A stretch of DNA of 10,418 nucleotides, from positions 22,366 to 32,783 of the forward strand of contig FR881207.1 of NCBI GenBank assembly GCA_000434735.1. Direction: 5' to 3'. Under the pieces are notes generated by a model. The model made no database searches, was not told the origin of the DNA, and saw only the letters and a list, made by a program, of their open reading frames with translations. Position numbers and translations under genes: made by a program. This DNA is from Bacteroides sp. CAG:530 (lineage in GTDB: Bacteria > Bacteroidota > Bacteroidia > Bacteroidales > Bacteroidaceae). How positions within the stretch are numbered: the first letter of the stretch is position 1; every line of letters begins with the position of its first letter. This document shows, piece by piece, positions 1 to 7,438 of the stretch.

Positions 1-602
1 CGTCGTGTGCGGTAGACCCTGTTCTGTTTTCGATGTTGAAAGACTTGAGAAAGAAGATGTCTAAGAAACTCGATGTTCCTCCTTATGTGGTATTCCAGGA
101 TCCTTCATTGGAGGCTATGGCTACTATCTATCCGGTGACTCTTGAAGAGTTGCAGAATATTCCGGGTGTAGGTGCCGGTAAGGCTAAACGCTACGGACAG
201 GAGTTCTGCGAACTGATTAAGAAGCACTGCGAGGAGAACGAAATTGACCGTCCGGAAGACTTGCGTGTACGTACCGTTGCCAATAAGTCGAAACTGAAGG
301 TTTCTATCATTCAGAGTATCGACCGTAAGGTGGCTCTTGATGATATAGCGGTGGCTAAAGGTATTGAGTTTAACGAATTGCTCGACGAAATTGAAGCTAT
401 CGTTTATTCGGGTACTAAGCTTAACATCGATTATTTCCTCGATGAGGTGATGGACGAAGATCACATGCTTGATATCTACGACTATTTTAAAGAGTCGACA
501 ACCGATAAAATCGATGACGCTATGGATGAGCTTGGATCAGATTATACGGAAGAAGAAATAAGACTTGTCCGTATCAAGTTCATTTCGGAAATGGCGAATT
601 GA
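1..602 (+). CDS. recQ: ATP-dependent DNA helicase RecQ, C-terminal part (5' end outside window)
   Basis: The frame is open from the left edge (first whole codon at position 3) to TGA at 600-602, so this is the 3' end of a longer gene and the ATG at 33 is internal. RecQ unwinds DNA 3'-5' in recombination and replication-fork repair in the cytoplasm. The visible part begins with an HRDC domain, the DNA-binding module typical of RecQ: LRKKMSKKLDVPPYVVFQD followed by a helix-hairpin-like LEELQNIPGVGAGKAKRYG. After a basic linker comes an acidic helical tail with IAVAKGIEFNELLDEIEAIV and YTEEEIRLVRIKFISEM, which resembles the C-terminal helix-turn-helix extension found in Bacteroidota RecQ. The helicase and zinc-binding domains must lie upstream and cannot be checked here. 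A strong terminator follows 28 bases downstream, so the gene ends its transcription unit. The identification is by motif recognition. Confidence 0.88.
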   Translation, partial: SCAVDPVLFSMLKDLRKKMSKKLDVPPYVVFQDPSLEAMATIYPVTLEELQNIPGVGAGKAKRYGQEFCELIKKHCEENEIDRPEDLRVRTVANKSKLKVSIIQSIDRKVALDDIAVAKGIEFNELLDEIEAIVYSGTKLNIDYFLDEVMDEDHMLDIYDYFKESTTDKIDDAMDELGSDYTEEEIRLVRIKFISEMAN

Positions 603-630
603 TACTAAGACTTAAAAGAGGTATTACTTG

Positions 631-673
631 GAATGCAGCAGACTGATTTATTTGTCTGTTGCATTCTTTTTTT
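631..673 (+). terminator. Rho-independent terminator after recQ
   Basis: A 13-bp stem has left arm GAATGCAGCAGAC (631-643) and right arm GTCTGTTGCATTC (654-666) with one G-U pair, a 10-base loop, and a T7 run at 667-673. It sits 28 bases after the recQ stop and about 55 bases before the guaB -7 element, separating the two units. Confidence 0.9.
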
Positions 674-727
674 GGGTAATATTCGAAAAAAAATGCAAAG
701 GGTATTCATGGTTTTTCTGAAAATGCG

Positions 728-735
728 TATATTTG
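728..735 (+). promoter_or_regulatory. Putative guaB promoter, -7 element
   Basis: TATATTTG matches the Bacteroidota primary sigma factor -7 consensus TAnnTTTG exactly. No clear TTTG -33 box is present at the usual 19-21 base distance; the closest is TTCA at 705-708. A start point about 7 bases downstream would leave a leader of roughly 25 bases, too short for a purine riboswitch. The position between the recQ terminator and guaB supports it. Confidence 0.5.
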
Positions 736-767
736 CACGCAATAAAATCTTAACGCATAAAAGCCCT

Positions 768-2243
768 ATGTCATTTATTGCAGATAAAGTAGTGATGGAC
801 GGATTGACTTACGACGACGTATTGTTAATCCCGGCCTATTCTGAGGTATTACCTAAAGCTGTCGAACTCTCGACAAAGTTTTCACGCAACATCGATTTGA
901 AAATCCCGTTTGTAACTGCCGCTATGGATACTGTTACCGAGGCTCAAATGGCTATCGCTATCGCACGCGAAGGCGGTATCGGTGTAATCCATAAGAACAT
1001 GTCGATAGAAGAACAGGCTCGTCAGGTAGCAATTGTAAAGCGTGCCGAAAACGGTATGATTTATGACCCTGTAACTATTAAGAGAGGTTCTGCTGTGAAA
1101 GATGCTCTTGATATCATGGCCGAATATAAAATCGGTGGTATTCCTGTAGTAGACGATGAGAAATATCTGGTCGGTATCGTTACAAACCGTGACTTGCGTT
1201 TTGAAAGAGACATGACAAAGCGTATTGACGAAGTCATGACTAAAGACAATATCGTAACTACCACTCCGGGTACAGATATGGAGACTGCATCGAAGATTCT
1301 TCAGGAGAACAAGATTGAGAAACTTCCTGTAGTAGACGAAAAAGGTAAGTTGATAGGTCTTATCACTTATAAAGATATCACTAAAGCTAAAGATAAACCT
1401 ATGGCTTGCAAGGACGAAAAGGGTCGCTTGCGCGTAGCTGCCGGAGTAGGTGTAACTGCCGATACATTGCAGCGCATGGAGGCATTGATTAATGCCGGTG
1501 CCGACGCTATCGTTATCGATACAGCTCACGGACATTCATTGTCGGTTATCGAAAAGCTGAAAGAAGCTAAGAAAAGATTCCCTAATGTAGATATAGTAGT
1601 AGGTAACATCGCTACTGGCGAAGCTGCTAAGATGTTGGTAGAAGCTGGTGCTGATGCTGTGAAAGTAGGTATCGGTCCGGGTTCAATTTGTACCACTCGT
1701 GTTGTAGCAGGTGTAGGTGTTCCTCAGCTGACTGCCGTTTACGATGTAGCCAAAGCTCTTGAAGGCACTGGTGTTCCTTTGATTGCCGATGGTGGTTTGC
1801 GTTATTCTGGCGACGTTGTTAAGGCTCTTGCTGCCGGTGGTTACTGTGTAATGATCGGTTCTTTGGTAGCAGGTACTGAAGAGTCTCCGGGCGACACTAT
1901 CATCTTCAACGGACGTAAGTTTAAGTCTTACCGTGGTATGGGTTCTTTGGAAGCTATGGAAAATGGTTCTAAAGACCGTTACTTCCAGGCTGGAACTACC
2001 GATGTTAAGAAGTTGGTTCCGGAAGGTATCGCAGCTCGCGTTCCTTACAAAGGAAGCCTTTACGAAGTAATCTATCAGTTGGTAGGTGGTTTGCGTTCGG
2101 GTATGGGATATTGCGGAGCGCATAACATCAAGGAACTCCATAACGCTAAGTTTACTCGTATCACCAATGCAGGTGTATTGGAAAGCCATCCGCACGATGT
2201 TGCAATTACCAGCGAGGCTCCTAACTACAGCCGTCCTCAGTAA
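768..2243 (+). CDS. guaB: Inosine-5'-monophosphate dehydrogenase (IMPDH)
   Basis: This enzyme oxidises IMP to XMP with NAD+, the committed step of GMP synthesis, in the cytoplasm. The protein is 491 residues, a normal full-length IMPDH. The N-terminus has the family's LTYDDVLLIPAYSEVLP (13-29) and the TAAMDTVTE barrel segment (50-58). Two CBS regulatory domains fill about 95-205, with the repeated pattern GIPVVD...LVGIVTNRD and KLPVVD...LIGLITYKD. The catalytic loop is GIGPGSICTTRVVAGVG, with the nucleophile Cys308. IADGGLRYSGD (339-349) forms the phosphate-binding region, and YRGMGSLEAM (388-397) and ARVPYKG (423-429) belong to the substrate site and active-site flap. The frame stays open upstream to an ATG at 633, but that codon lies inside the recQ terminator and upstream of the promoter. 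ATG 768 gives the family's usual start (MSFIADKVVMDGLTYDD). There is no Shine-Dalgarno sequence, as usual in this phylum. Confidence 0.97.
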   Translation: MSFIADKVVMDGLTYDDVLLIPAYSEVLPKAVELSTKFSRNIDLKIPFVTAAMDTVTEAQMAIAIAREGGIGVIHKNMSIEEQARQVAIVKRAENGMIYDPVTIKRGSAVKDALDIMAEYKIGGIPVVDDEKYLVGIVTNRDLRFERDMTKRIDEVMTKDNIVTTTPGTDMETASKILQENKIEKLPVVDEKGKLIGLITYKDITKAKDKPMACKDEKGRLRVAAGVGVTADTLQRMEALINAGADAIVIDTAHGHSLSVIEKLKEAKKRFPNVDIVVGNIATGEAAKMLVEAGADAVKVGIGPGSICTTRVVAGVGVPQLTAVYDVAKALEGTGVPLIADGGLRYSGDVVKALAAGGYCVMIGSLVAGTEESPGDTIIFNGRKFKSYRGMGSLEAMENGSKDRYFQAGTTDVKKLVPEGIAARVPYKGSLYEVIYQLVGGLRSGMGYCGAHNIKELHNAKFTRITNAGVLESHPHDVAITSEAPNYSRPQ

Positions 2244-2255
2244 ATGGAATAATAG

Positions 2256-2293
2256 CGTTCTTGCCTCTATCTGTAAAGATAGGGTAGTGAACG
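2256..2293 (+). other. Structured RNA hairpin in the guaB 3' region, GUAA-capped
   Basis: An inner 8-bp stem (2265-2272 with 2277-2284, one G-U pair) is closed by the tetraloop GTAA, a GNRA-type loop in RNA. An outer 5-bp stem CGTTC (2256-2260) pairs with GAACG (2289-2293) across a 4x4 internal loop. No T run follows, so it is not itself a terminator. It lies between the guaB stop and the next terminator hairpin and may stabilise the guaB mRNA end or form part of a leader for the gene at 2372. The pairing is seen in the sequence; the role is inferred. Confidence 0.4.
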
Positions 2294-2305
2294 GATAGAT
2301 ATCAG

Positions 2306-2358
2306 AAGCGAAGAATTACGACATTAAGATTAGCGTAGTTCTTCGCTTTCTTTTTTTT
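2306..2358 (+). terminator. Rho-independent terminator after guaB
   Basis: A 15-bp stem joins 2306-2320 (AAGCGAAGAATTACG) and 2334-2348 (CGTAGTTCTTCGCTT) with one G-U pair and a 13-base loop, followed by TC and a T8 run to 2358. It ends only 13 bases before the ATG at 2372, leaving no room for a promoter of the next gene downstream of it. It could act as a partial terminator or attenuator between guaB and the parvulin-like gene. Confidence 0.85.
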
Positions 2359-2371
2359 GATTGGTATAAAG

Positions 2372-3724
2372 ATGAAAGTAAAAACATTATTGTGTATCGT
2401 TGCGGCTATGTGGATGGCGATGCCATGTGCGTACGCTTCTCTGCAAGCGGATGAATTACTGAAGATAAACGGTACTTCAGTCCCTAAGTCTGAGTTCGAA
2501 AGCTATATGAAGCGTCAGTTACGCAGAGGTACAGACGGCTCGTCGGTGTCGGTGTGCTTCAATCATTTCTTGTTCGATAAGCTGAAATTGGCCGATGCAC
2601 TCAGTCAGAAATGGGATACCTTGCCCGTGTTTAAGCAAGAACTGAAGGTGATGCTTGGCAGTAGATTGATGTCGGTAGGTACTGACCGCCAGAAAACTGA
2701 TTCTATCGGTAGGGCGCTTTCAGACAATAAGAAGGGCCGTTTTTTGACATCCGATAGGTTTCGGTACGATCAGATATTCATTCCTCTGTCTCAGCGCGAC
2801 GGTAAGCGGCAGGAACAGCGTGCCATGCTTCGGCTCGATTCCATCTATCGTGCTTTGCGGCAGGGAGCCGACTTTCAGTCTTATTCGCCTTCCGCTCCAG
2901 TGTGGGCATCGGGGGTAGAGTTGCTGAAGGAATTCTCAACCCGTTTGCAGTCGCTTTCCGTTGGTCAGTTCTCGGAGCCATTCTCTTCGCCTTTAGGGGT
3001 ACATATAGTGCGGTTGTTGCAGAAAGAAACTGCAGAAAAAGCCGATAGCGTAGGCAAGTCTTGTCCGGTTCTTTCCGTGCGTTCAGACATCGCCTCGTCG
3101 TTGCTCAACAGTAAGCTGTATGCGGGGTGGGCAGGAGGTAAGTCGGTAGCGCAATTGGCTGAGATGCTTTCCATGACTTCACTTGCCGACAGTTTGCTCG
3201 TGAAGTATTGGGATAAGAAAAATCCGTCTTCTTATCCTAAAGAGGTTTCTACCTTACAGCTTGTAGATTATTTTCAGGCGCATAAAAGCGATTATGTGTG
3301 GAGTCTGCCGCATTTCAAGGGAGGAGTTATCTATTGTCAGAGTAAGAAAGATGCGTCAAAGCTGAAAAAGAAACTGAAGAAATTGTCTTTAAATGAGTGG
3401 CAGGCAGTCGTTGCACAATGGAATAAGGACAACCCGAAAAGTCAAGCGGATGTAAAAACAGGTTTGTTCCGCATTGGTCAGGATGCAGAGGTTGATAGGT
3501 TAGCGTTCAAATGCGGCAATGGAGGAATCCGTACGGCATACCCATACGCCATATCATTAGGCAAGTTCTTGAAGCGAGGACCGGAATCATATTCCGACGT
3601 GGCCGATAGAGTGAAAGCAGACTATCTCTTCTCGCTCGATGAGGCTCGCGTTAAGGAAATGGGCAACCGCTTTAAAGTAGAAATCAATCAAGAATTACTG
3701 AACACTCTTATTACGAGTAAGTAA
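2372..3724 (+). CDS. Secreted parvulin-like peptidyl-prolyl isomerase (PpiC/SurA type, divergent)
   Basis: The likely role is folding or chaperoning of exported proteins in the periplasm. The 450-residue protein starts with a signal peptide (basic MKVK, hydrophobic core, likely cleavage after AYA at 20-22), then LLKINGTSVPKSEFESYMKR, the usual opening of SurA-like chaperones. A degenerate parvulin domain spans about 131-216: YDQIFIPL at its start, GADF at 165-168, and SVGQFSEPFSSPLGVHIVRLL at 196-216, the family's closing strand. The usual glycine-rich middle (DxxSxxxGGxLG) is missing, so isomerase activity is doubtful. A second repeat-like part follows (DYFQAHKSDYVW, 299-310, then a lysine-rich helix at 325-340). 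An in-frame TTG at 2357 lies in the terminator T run; ATG 2372 gives a proper signal peptide. No promoter was found, so expression may depend on read-through from guaB. The family is fairly sure, the activity is not. Confidence 0.8.
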   Translation: MKVKTLLCIVAAMWMAMPCAYASLQADELLKINGTSVPKSEFESYMKRQLRRGTDGSSVSVCFNHFLFDKLKLADALSQKWDTLPVFKQELKVMLGSRLMSVGTDRQKTDSIGRALSDNKKGRFLTSDRFRYDQIFIPLSQRDGKRQEQRAMLRLDSIYRALRQGADFQSYSPSAPVWASGVELLKEFSTRLQSLSVGQFSEPFSSPLGVHIVRLLQKETAEKADSVGKSCPVLSVRSDIASSLLNSKLYAGWAGGKSVAQLAEMLSMTSLADSLLVKYWDKKNPSSYPKEVSTLQLVDYFQAHKSDYVWSLPHFKGGVIYCQSKKDASKLKKKLKKLSLNEWQAVVAQWNKDNPKSQADVKTGLFRIGQDAEVDRLAFKCGNGGIRTAYPYAISLGKFLKRGPESYSDVADRVKADYLFSLDEARVKEMGNRFKVEINQELLNTLITSK

Positions 3725-3816
3725 ATATATCAAACATAAAAAACGTAGAGAAAATCTCGCAATGCGCGTAAGAAAGAATGCGAATTGCAGCACTGCAATA
3801 TGCGAATGGTAAGGTG

Positions 3817-3858
3817 AAAGAATGCAATGGTTTGAATGAAGCATTGCATTCTTTTTTT
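3817..3858 (+). terminator. Rho-independent terminator after the first parvulin-like gene
   Basis: A perfect 13-bp stem, AAAGAATGCAATG (3817-3829) with CATTGCATTCTTT (3842-3854), has a 12-base loop and a T7 run at 3852-3858. It lies 92 bases after the stop codon. The arm sequence resembles that of the recQ terminator (GAATGCA...TGCATTC). Confidence 0.9.
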
Positions 3859-4133
3859 ATCGATTTTCAAATGAAGAAAATCGGCTCCAGAAGCTATATG
3901 AGAGGGGTTTATCAGACAGTTTTCTACTCCTGAAACCAATGTATAGCAAAATAGCATTCTTCTTTAATAGTAAAAGTATACTACATAATAACAATCTGCG
4001 AACCATAAGATAAAGCCCCGTAATAAAAGTAACAGCTTTTCTTGTTTATTGCACAATGCTTTGTATAGCGCTTTATTGCGCTGAATCAGTGTTAAAAAAC
4101 AGTTAATAGTAATGTAGATAATAATTAATAGTG

Positions 4134-4141
4134 TATCTTCG
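4134..4141 (+). promoter_or_regulatory. Possible promoter of the lipoprotein-surA-ostA-mutL operon, -7 element
   Basis: TATCTTCG matches the Bacteroidota -7 consensus TAnnTTTG at five of the six fixed bases. The -33 region (about 4109-4114) has no good TTTG. The start point would fall near 4148, about 12 bases before the ATG. It is the best match in the 300 bases upstream, but the leader would be short. Confidence 0.3.
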
Positions 4142-4159
4142 TTCACTAATTAACAGGAA

Positions 4160-5023
4160 ATGACCGTAACACTGAAATATAGCCTTATGGCTTGTGCTTT
4201 TTTGTTTGGAGGCTGCTCTTCGTCAGTCTCTCCGGGTGCTGGTACCCCATTGGCAGAGGTGAACGGGGCGTTTCTTTATGAGGAAGATGTGGATAGGGTA
4301 ATGCCCGTGGGACTGCACGGAGCCGACAGCGTTAATTTTGTGAAGCAATATGTACGCGATTGGGTAGGAGATGCCTTGCTGTATAAAAAAGCCAAAGACA
4401 ATGTGCCCGACAATCAACGGATAGAAGAACTTGTATCTTCGTATCGCAAGACGCTGATAATGCATACGTATCAGGAAGAGCTGGTAAAGCAGAAGTTGAG
4501 CGGTGCCATAACCGATGCCGAGGTAGAGCAGTATTACAATCAAAACCCGGAGTTGTTTCGTGCTGATGCGCCTTACATTAAAGGACTTTTCGTGAAAGTG
4601 CCGGTCAATGTGCCCAACCTGAACACATTGCGTGGATGGTGCCGTAATAATGTAGAAAGCAACCTCGACCGTTTGGAAAAGTTCTGTGTAGGTACTGCTG
4701 TTAACTACGATTATTTCTTCGACCGCTGGCTCCCGGTTTCCGATTTCGCTTCGAAGATGCCGCTTGCGGCCTTGAAGTCTAATCCCGGTTACCTGTCGAA
4801 CGACAAAAATGTAGAAGTTAAAGACTCGTTGTTCTGCTACATCCTCCACGTAGAGCAGTTCCTTCCTAAAGGAGAAATCCTGCCGTTAGAGTATGCTCAG
4901 AATGAGATAAAAGAAATATTGGTCAACCAAAAGCGTACCGAATTCATTAATCAGATGAAATCTGAATTATATCGCGAAGCTTCGGAAGACAAGAAAATAA
5001 AATATTATAAGACAATAGATTAA
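4160..5023 (+). CDS. Periplasmic lipoprotein, SurA N-domain/parvulin-like (peptidyl-prolyl isomerase family)
   Basis: The 287-residue protein has a short lipoprotein signal ending in LFGGC, with Cys19 as the probable lipidation site; phenylalanine at -3 makes the lipobox slightly atypical. No acidic export signal follows the cysteine (CSSSVSPGAG), so it probably faces the periplasm. EVNGAFLYEEDVDRVMP (33-49) is the usual opening of SurA/PpiD-type chaperones, followed by a helical region and AITDAEVEQYYNQNPELFR (116-134), the helix-strand element that normally precedes a parvulin domain. The remainder (135-232) keeps only a trace of that domain, ending SLFCYILHVEQFLPKGEILPLEYAQNEIKEIL, so catalysis is doubtful and a chaperone role is more likely. 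The start ATG is preceded by AGGAA, rather too close for a working Shine-Dalgarno. Its stop abuts the next gene's ATG with no gap, suggesting translational coupling with the SurA-type gene. Confidence 0.75.
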   Translation: MTVTLKYSLMACAFLFGGCSSSVSPGAGTPLAEVNGAFLYEEDVDRVMPVGLHGADSVNFVKQYVRDWVGDALLYKKAKDNVPDNQRIEELVSSYRKTLIMHTYQEELVKQKLSGAITDAEVEQYYNQNPELFRADAPYIKGLFVKVPVNVPNLNTLRGWCRNNVESNLDRLEKFCVGTAVNYDYFFDRWLPVSDFASKMPLAALKSNPGYLSNDKNVEVKDSLFCYILHVEQFLPKGEILPLEYAQNEIKEILVNQKRTEFINQMKSELYREASEDKKIKYYKTID

Positions 5024-6397
5024 ATGAGTGGATTGAAATTTTTAAGAATTTACGCATGTTTGCTATTCGTACTTATTGCTTCGGCAGTTGGTGCACAGAA
5101 TAATGTCATCGATGAAGTGGTATGGGTAGTAGGAGATGAGGCTATACTGAAGTCGGACGTAGAGAATGAACGTCTGAATGCGCAGTATGAAAACCGACGT
5201 TTTGACGGTGACCCGTATTGTGTTATACCAGAGGAATTGGCCGTACAGAAATTGTTCTTGCATCAGGCAGAGATAGATAGTGTGGAAGTATCCGATCAGG
5301 AAGTGCTTCAGCGTGTAGAACAGCGTACATCATGGCTTATCGATCAGTTCGGTTCTAAGGAAAAGCTTGAAGAGTATTATAACAAAAGCTATACTCAGAT
5401 TCGTGAGATGCTTCGCGACAATATCCGCGAGGGTATGAGAGTGCAGCAGATGCAGCAGAAAATTATAGGCGACATCAAGTTGACTCCAGCCGAGGTGCGC
5501 AACTATTTCAGCAAGTTGCCTAAAGACAGTATTCCGTTTGTGCCCACTCAGGTGGAGGTGCAGATTATCGAGTTGATGCCGAAAATTTCAGAGAAGGAAA
5601 TAGAACGTGTAAAAGCTCAGCTTCGTGAATACGCCGATCGTGTTAACAAGGGCGAGACTTCGTTCTCTATCTTGGCACGTTTCTACTCGCAAGACCCTGG
5701 TACCGCAGCTCGTGGCGGTGAAGGCGGTTTTACCGGTAGAGGTGAGTTGGTTCCAGAATTCGCCAATGTGGTGTTCAACCTTACAGACCCTAAGAAAGTA
5801 TCAAAAGTATTCGAAACAGAATTCGGATACCATATAGCACAGTTGATAGAAAAACGAGGCGACCGTGTAAACTATCGTCACATCTTGCTTCGTCCGGAAG
5901 TAGACAAGAAAGACATTGACGCAGCTTTGGCTCGTCTTGACTCTATCGGCGATGATATCCGTAAGGCTAAATTCTCTTTCGATGATGCTGCTACATGGCT
6001 TTCGCAAGATAAAGATACCCGTAATAACCACGGTTTGTTGGCCAACCCTCAGAACAGTACATCGCGCTTCGAGATGCAGCAGTTGGCTTCTCTTATCTCG
6101 CAAGATGTAGCTAAGGTGGTAGAGAAAATGCAAATAGGTGAAATCTCTAAAGCTTTCACTATGATTAACTCTAAGGGTAAAGAAGTATGTGCCATCGTTA
6201 AGTTGAAAAACCGCATCGATGGACATAAGGCTACTATTACCGAAGACTATCAGCGTCTGAAATCGATGGTGACAGCAAAGCGCAGTGAAGAAAAGATTCA
6301 GAAGTGGATTGTTGAAAAGCAGAAAAATACCTACGTACGCATTAACCCGTCGTGGAGAAACTGTGATTTCAAATATCCGGGATGGATTAAGAATTAA
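5024..6397 (+). CDS. surA: SurA-type periplasmic peptidyl-prolyl cis-trans isomerase / chaperone
   Basis: SurA-type proteins escort unfolded outer-membrane proteins across the periplasm to the BAM complex. The protein has 457 residues, close to the size of SurA (428 in E. coli). A signal peptide (hydrophobic 10-22, likely cleavage after GA at 23-24) precedes the SurA N-domain opening VIDEVVWVVGDEAILKSDVENE (28-49). A helical region with QFGSKEKLEEYYNKSYTQIREMLRDNIREGMRVQQM (108-143) follows, then LTPAEVRNYF (153-162). The first parvulin domain (about 175-280) is well kept: FSILARFYSQDPGTAARGGEGGFTGRGELVPEFANVVFNL and the closing FGYHIAQLIEKRGD. A second one (about 284-397) starts with YRHILLRP and has FDDAATWLSQDKDTRNNHGLL, but is weaker. 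It starts directly after the stop of the lipoprotein gene and is followed 9 bases later by the OstA-like gene. Paralogues are common in this phylum, so strict SurA orthology is inferred. Confidence 0.9.
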   Translation: MSGLKFLRIYACLLFVLIASAVGAQNNVIDEVVWVVGDEAILKSDVENERLNAQYENRRFDGDPYCVIPEELAVQKLFLHQAEIDSVEVSDQEVLQRVEQRTSWLIDQFGSKEKLEEYYNKSYTQIREMLRDNIREGMRVQQMQQKIIGDIKLTPAEVRNYFSKLPKDSIPFVPTQVEVQIIELMPKISEKEIERVKAQLREYADRVNKGETSFSILARFYSQDPGTAARGGEGGFTGRGELVPEFANVVFNLTDPKKVSKVFETEFGYHIAQLIEKRGDRVNYRHILLRPEVDKKDIDAALARLDSIGDDIRKAKFSFDDAATWLSQDKDTRNNHGLLANPQNSTSRFEMQQLASLISQDVAKVVEKMQIGEISKAFTMINSKGKEVCAIVKLKNRIDGHKATITEDYQRLKSMVTAKRSEEKIQKWIVEKQKNTYVRINPSWRNCDFKYPGWIKN

Positions 6398-6406
6398 AGA
6401 CCTTAT

Positions 6407-7438
6407 ATGCAAGGAAACGAAAAGAAAAAACATAATATACGTGGGCATAAGATACTTCTGGCAAGTGTCTTATGCCTTTTCGGCTTTTGTTTGTTAGCTC
6501 AGAAGCCGGTGCAGAACAAGCAGTCGCGCCCGCAGCAGGAGGCTAAAGTACAGGCTCCTAAGAAGCAGCAGGCCAAGAGTAAGGTGTACCTGATACATTC
6601 TGATATGTTGCGAAAAGATTCGCGGCATCCCGATGCACAGGTGGTGACGGGAAATGTGGTGTTCCGTCATGACAGCGTGTATATGTATTGCGATAGTGCT
6701 TACTATTACGATAAGCTTGGTTCGTTCGAGGCGTTCAGCAACGTGAAGATGAATCAAGGCGATACGCTCTTTCTGTATGGCGACCGTCTTTATTATGACG
6801 GAAATACGCAGATAGCCGAGGTGCGCAATAATGTGCGTATGGAGAACCGTAACACTACGTTGCTTACGGATAGCTTGAACTACGACCGTCTGTATAACTT
6901 GGGTTACTTTTTCGATGGCGGTACGCTGATGGACGAGCAGAATGTGCTTACCTCTGAGTGGGGAGAGTACAATCCGTCTACCAAGCAGTCGGTGTTCAAC
7001 TATAACGTTAAGTTGGTGAACCCGCAGTTTACGTTGACTTCGGATACTTTGGAGTACAACACCCAGTCGAAGGTGGCGGAAATTGTAGGTCCGTCGGACA
7101 TATTGAGCGATAAGAACCATATCTATTCCGAGCAGGGAACGTATAACACCGCTACCGGAAAGGCGGCTCTGTATCAGCGTTCTATTATCACGAACGACGC
7201 TAAGCAACTTACCGGCGACACGTTGTTCTACGACCGTAACACTGGGGTGGGCGAGGCGTTCTCGCACATGGAGATGCGCGACACCATCAACAAGAACATG
7301 ATGACAGGCGAGTATGGTTACTATAACGAGAAAACCAAGTACGCCTTCGCTACAGATAAGGCGGGAGCCATAGATTATTTGCAAGGCGACAGCTTGTTTT
7401 TTTATGTTGATACGCGACAGCTTGTTTCTTCATGCTGA
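6407..7438 (+). CDS. OstA/LptA-like protein, N-terminal part, frameshifted by a 28-bp duplication
   Basis: OstA-like proteins form beta-jellyroll repeats; the LptA/LptD N-domain members carry LPS across the periplasm. The 343-residue frame has a basic N-terminus, a hydrophobic signal segment (about 16-31, possible cleavage after LLA) and a Q/K-rich linker (32-60). The OstA-like repeats follow: QVVTGNVVFRHDSVYMYCDSAYYY (78-101), NQGDTLFLYGDRLYYDGNTQIAEVRNNV, a DTLEYNTQSKVAEIVG repeat and TGDTLFYDRNTGVGEAFSHM (269-288). The normal frame is lost after residue 336 inside a tandem duplication; the last seven residues (RQLVSSC) are out of frame and end at TGA 7436-7438. The family continues into the frame at 7404-8141. 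With one 28-bp copy removed, the joined protein would be about 568 residues. As written, this is probably a broken gene, unless slippage, reinitiation or a sequence error explains it. It lies 9 bases after the SurA-type gene. Confidence 0.8.
   Translation: MQGNEKKKHNIRGHKILLASVLCLFGFCLLAQKPVQNKQSRPQQEAKVQAPKKQQAKSKVYLIHSDMLRKDSRHPDAQVVTGNVVFRHDSVYMYCDSAYYYDKLGSFEAFSNVKMNQGDTLFLYGDRLYYDGNTQIAEVRNNVRMENRNTTLLTDSLNYDRLYNLGYFFDGGTLMDEQNVLTSEWGEYNPSTKQSVFNYNVKLVNPQFTLTSDTLEYNTQSKVAEIVGPSDILSDKNHIYSEQGTYNTATGKAALYQRSIITNDAKQLTGDTLFYDRNTGVGEAFSHMEMRDTINKNMMTGEYGYYNEKTKYAFATDKAGAIDYLQGDSLFFYVDTRQLVSSC

Larger units (their letters stand above)
3725..4159. other. 435-base AT-rich intergenic region, no convincing gene
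   Basis: Apart from the terminator at 3817-3858 it holds small hairpins: ATTGCA/TGCAAT (3784-3799), CGATTTTC/GAAAATCG (3861-3883, 8 bp, directly after the terminator T run) and AGCGC/GCGCT (4067-4082). None but the terminator has a T run. Two short minus-strand frames (75 and 60 codons) show no recognisable domain, promoter or codon bias and are not called. The rightmost 60 bases are very AT-rich and probably carry the promoter of the downstream operon. I recognise no riboswitch or known small RNA. Confidence 0.5.

Noticed and set aside
633..767. Upstream extension of guaB by 45 codons from an ATG at 633
   Set aside because: The ATG lies in the recQ terminator stem and upstream of the likely promoter; the residues do not resemble IMPDH, and ATG 768 gives the standard N-terminus.
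882..1535. 217-codon minus-strand frame opposite guaB
   Set aside because: It is a shadow of a highly conserved gene with no domain or start signals.
2357..2371. TTG start at 2357 for the parvulin-like gene
   Set aside because: It overlaps the terminator T run; ATG 2372 gives a classical signal peptide.
3730..4146. Two short minus-strand frames (75 and 60 codons) in the intergenic region
   Set aside because: One runs through the terminator hairpin, the other is low-complexity and AT-driven; neither shows a domain or a start signal.
6494..7384. Long minus-strand open frame (296 codons) opposite the OstA-like gene
   Set aside because: It mirrors the codon pattern of the real gene, has no recognisable domain, and lacks a promoter.
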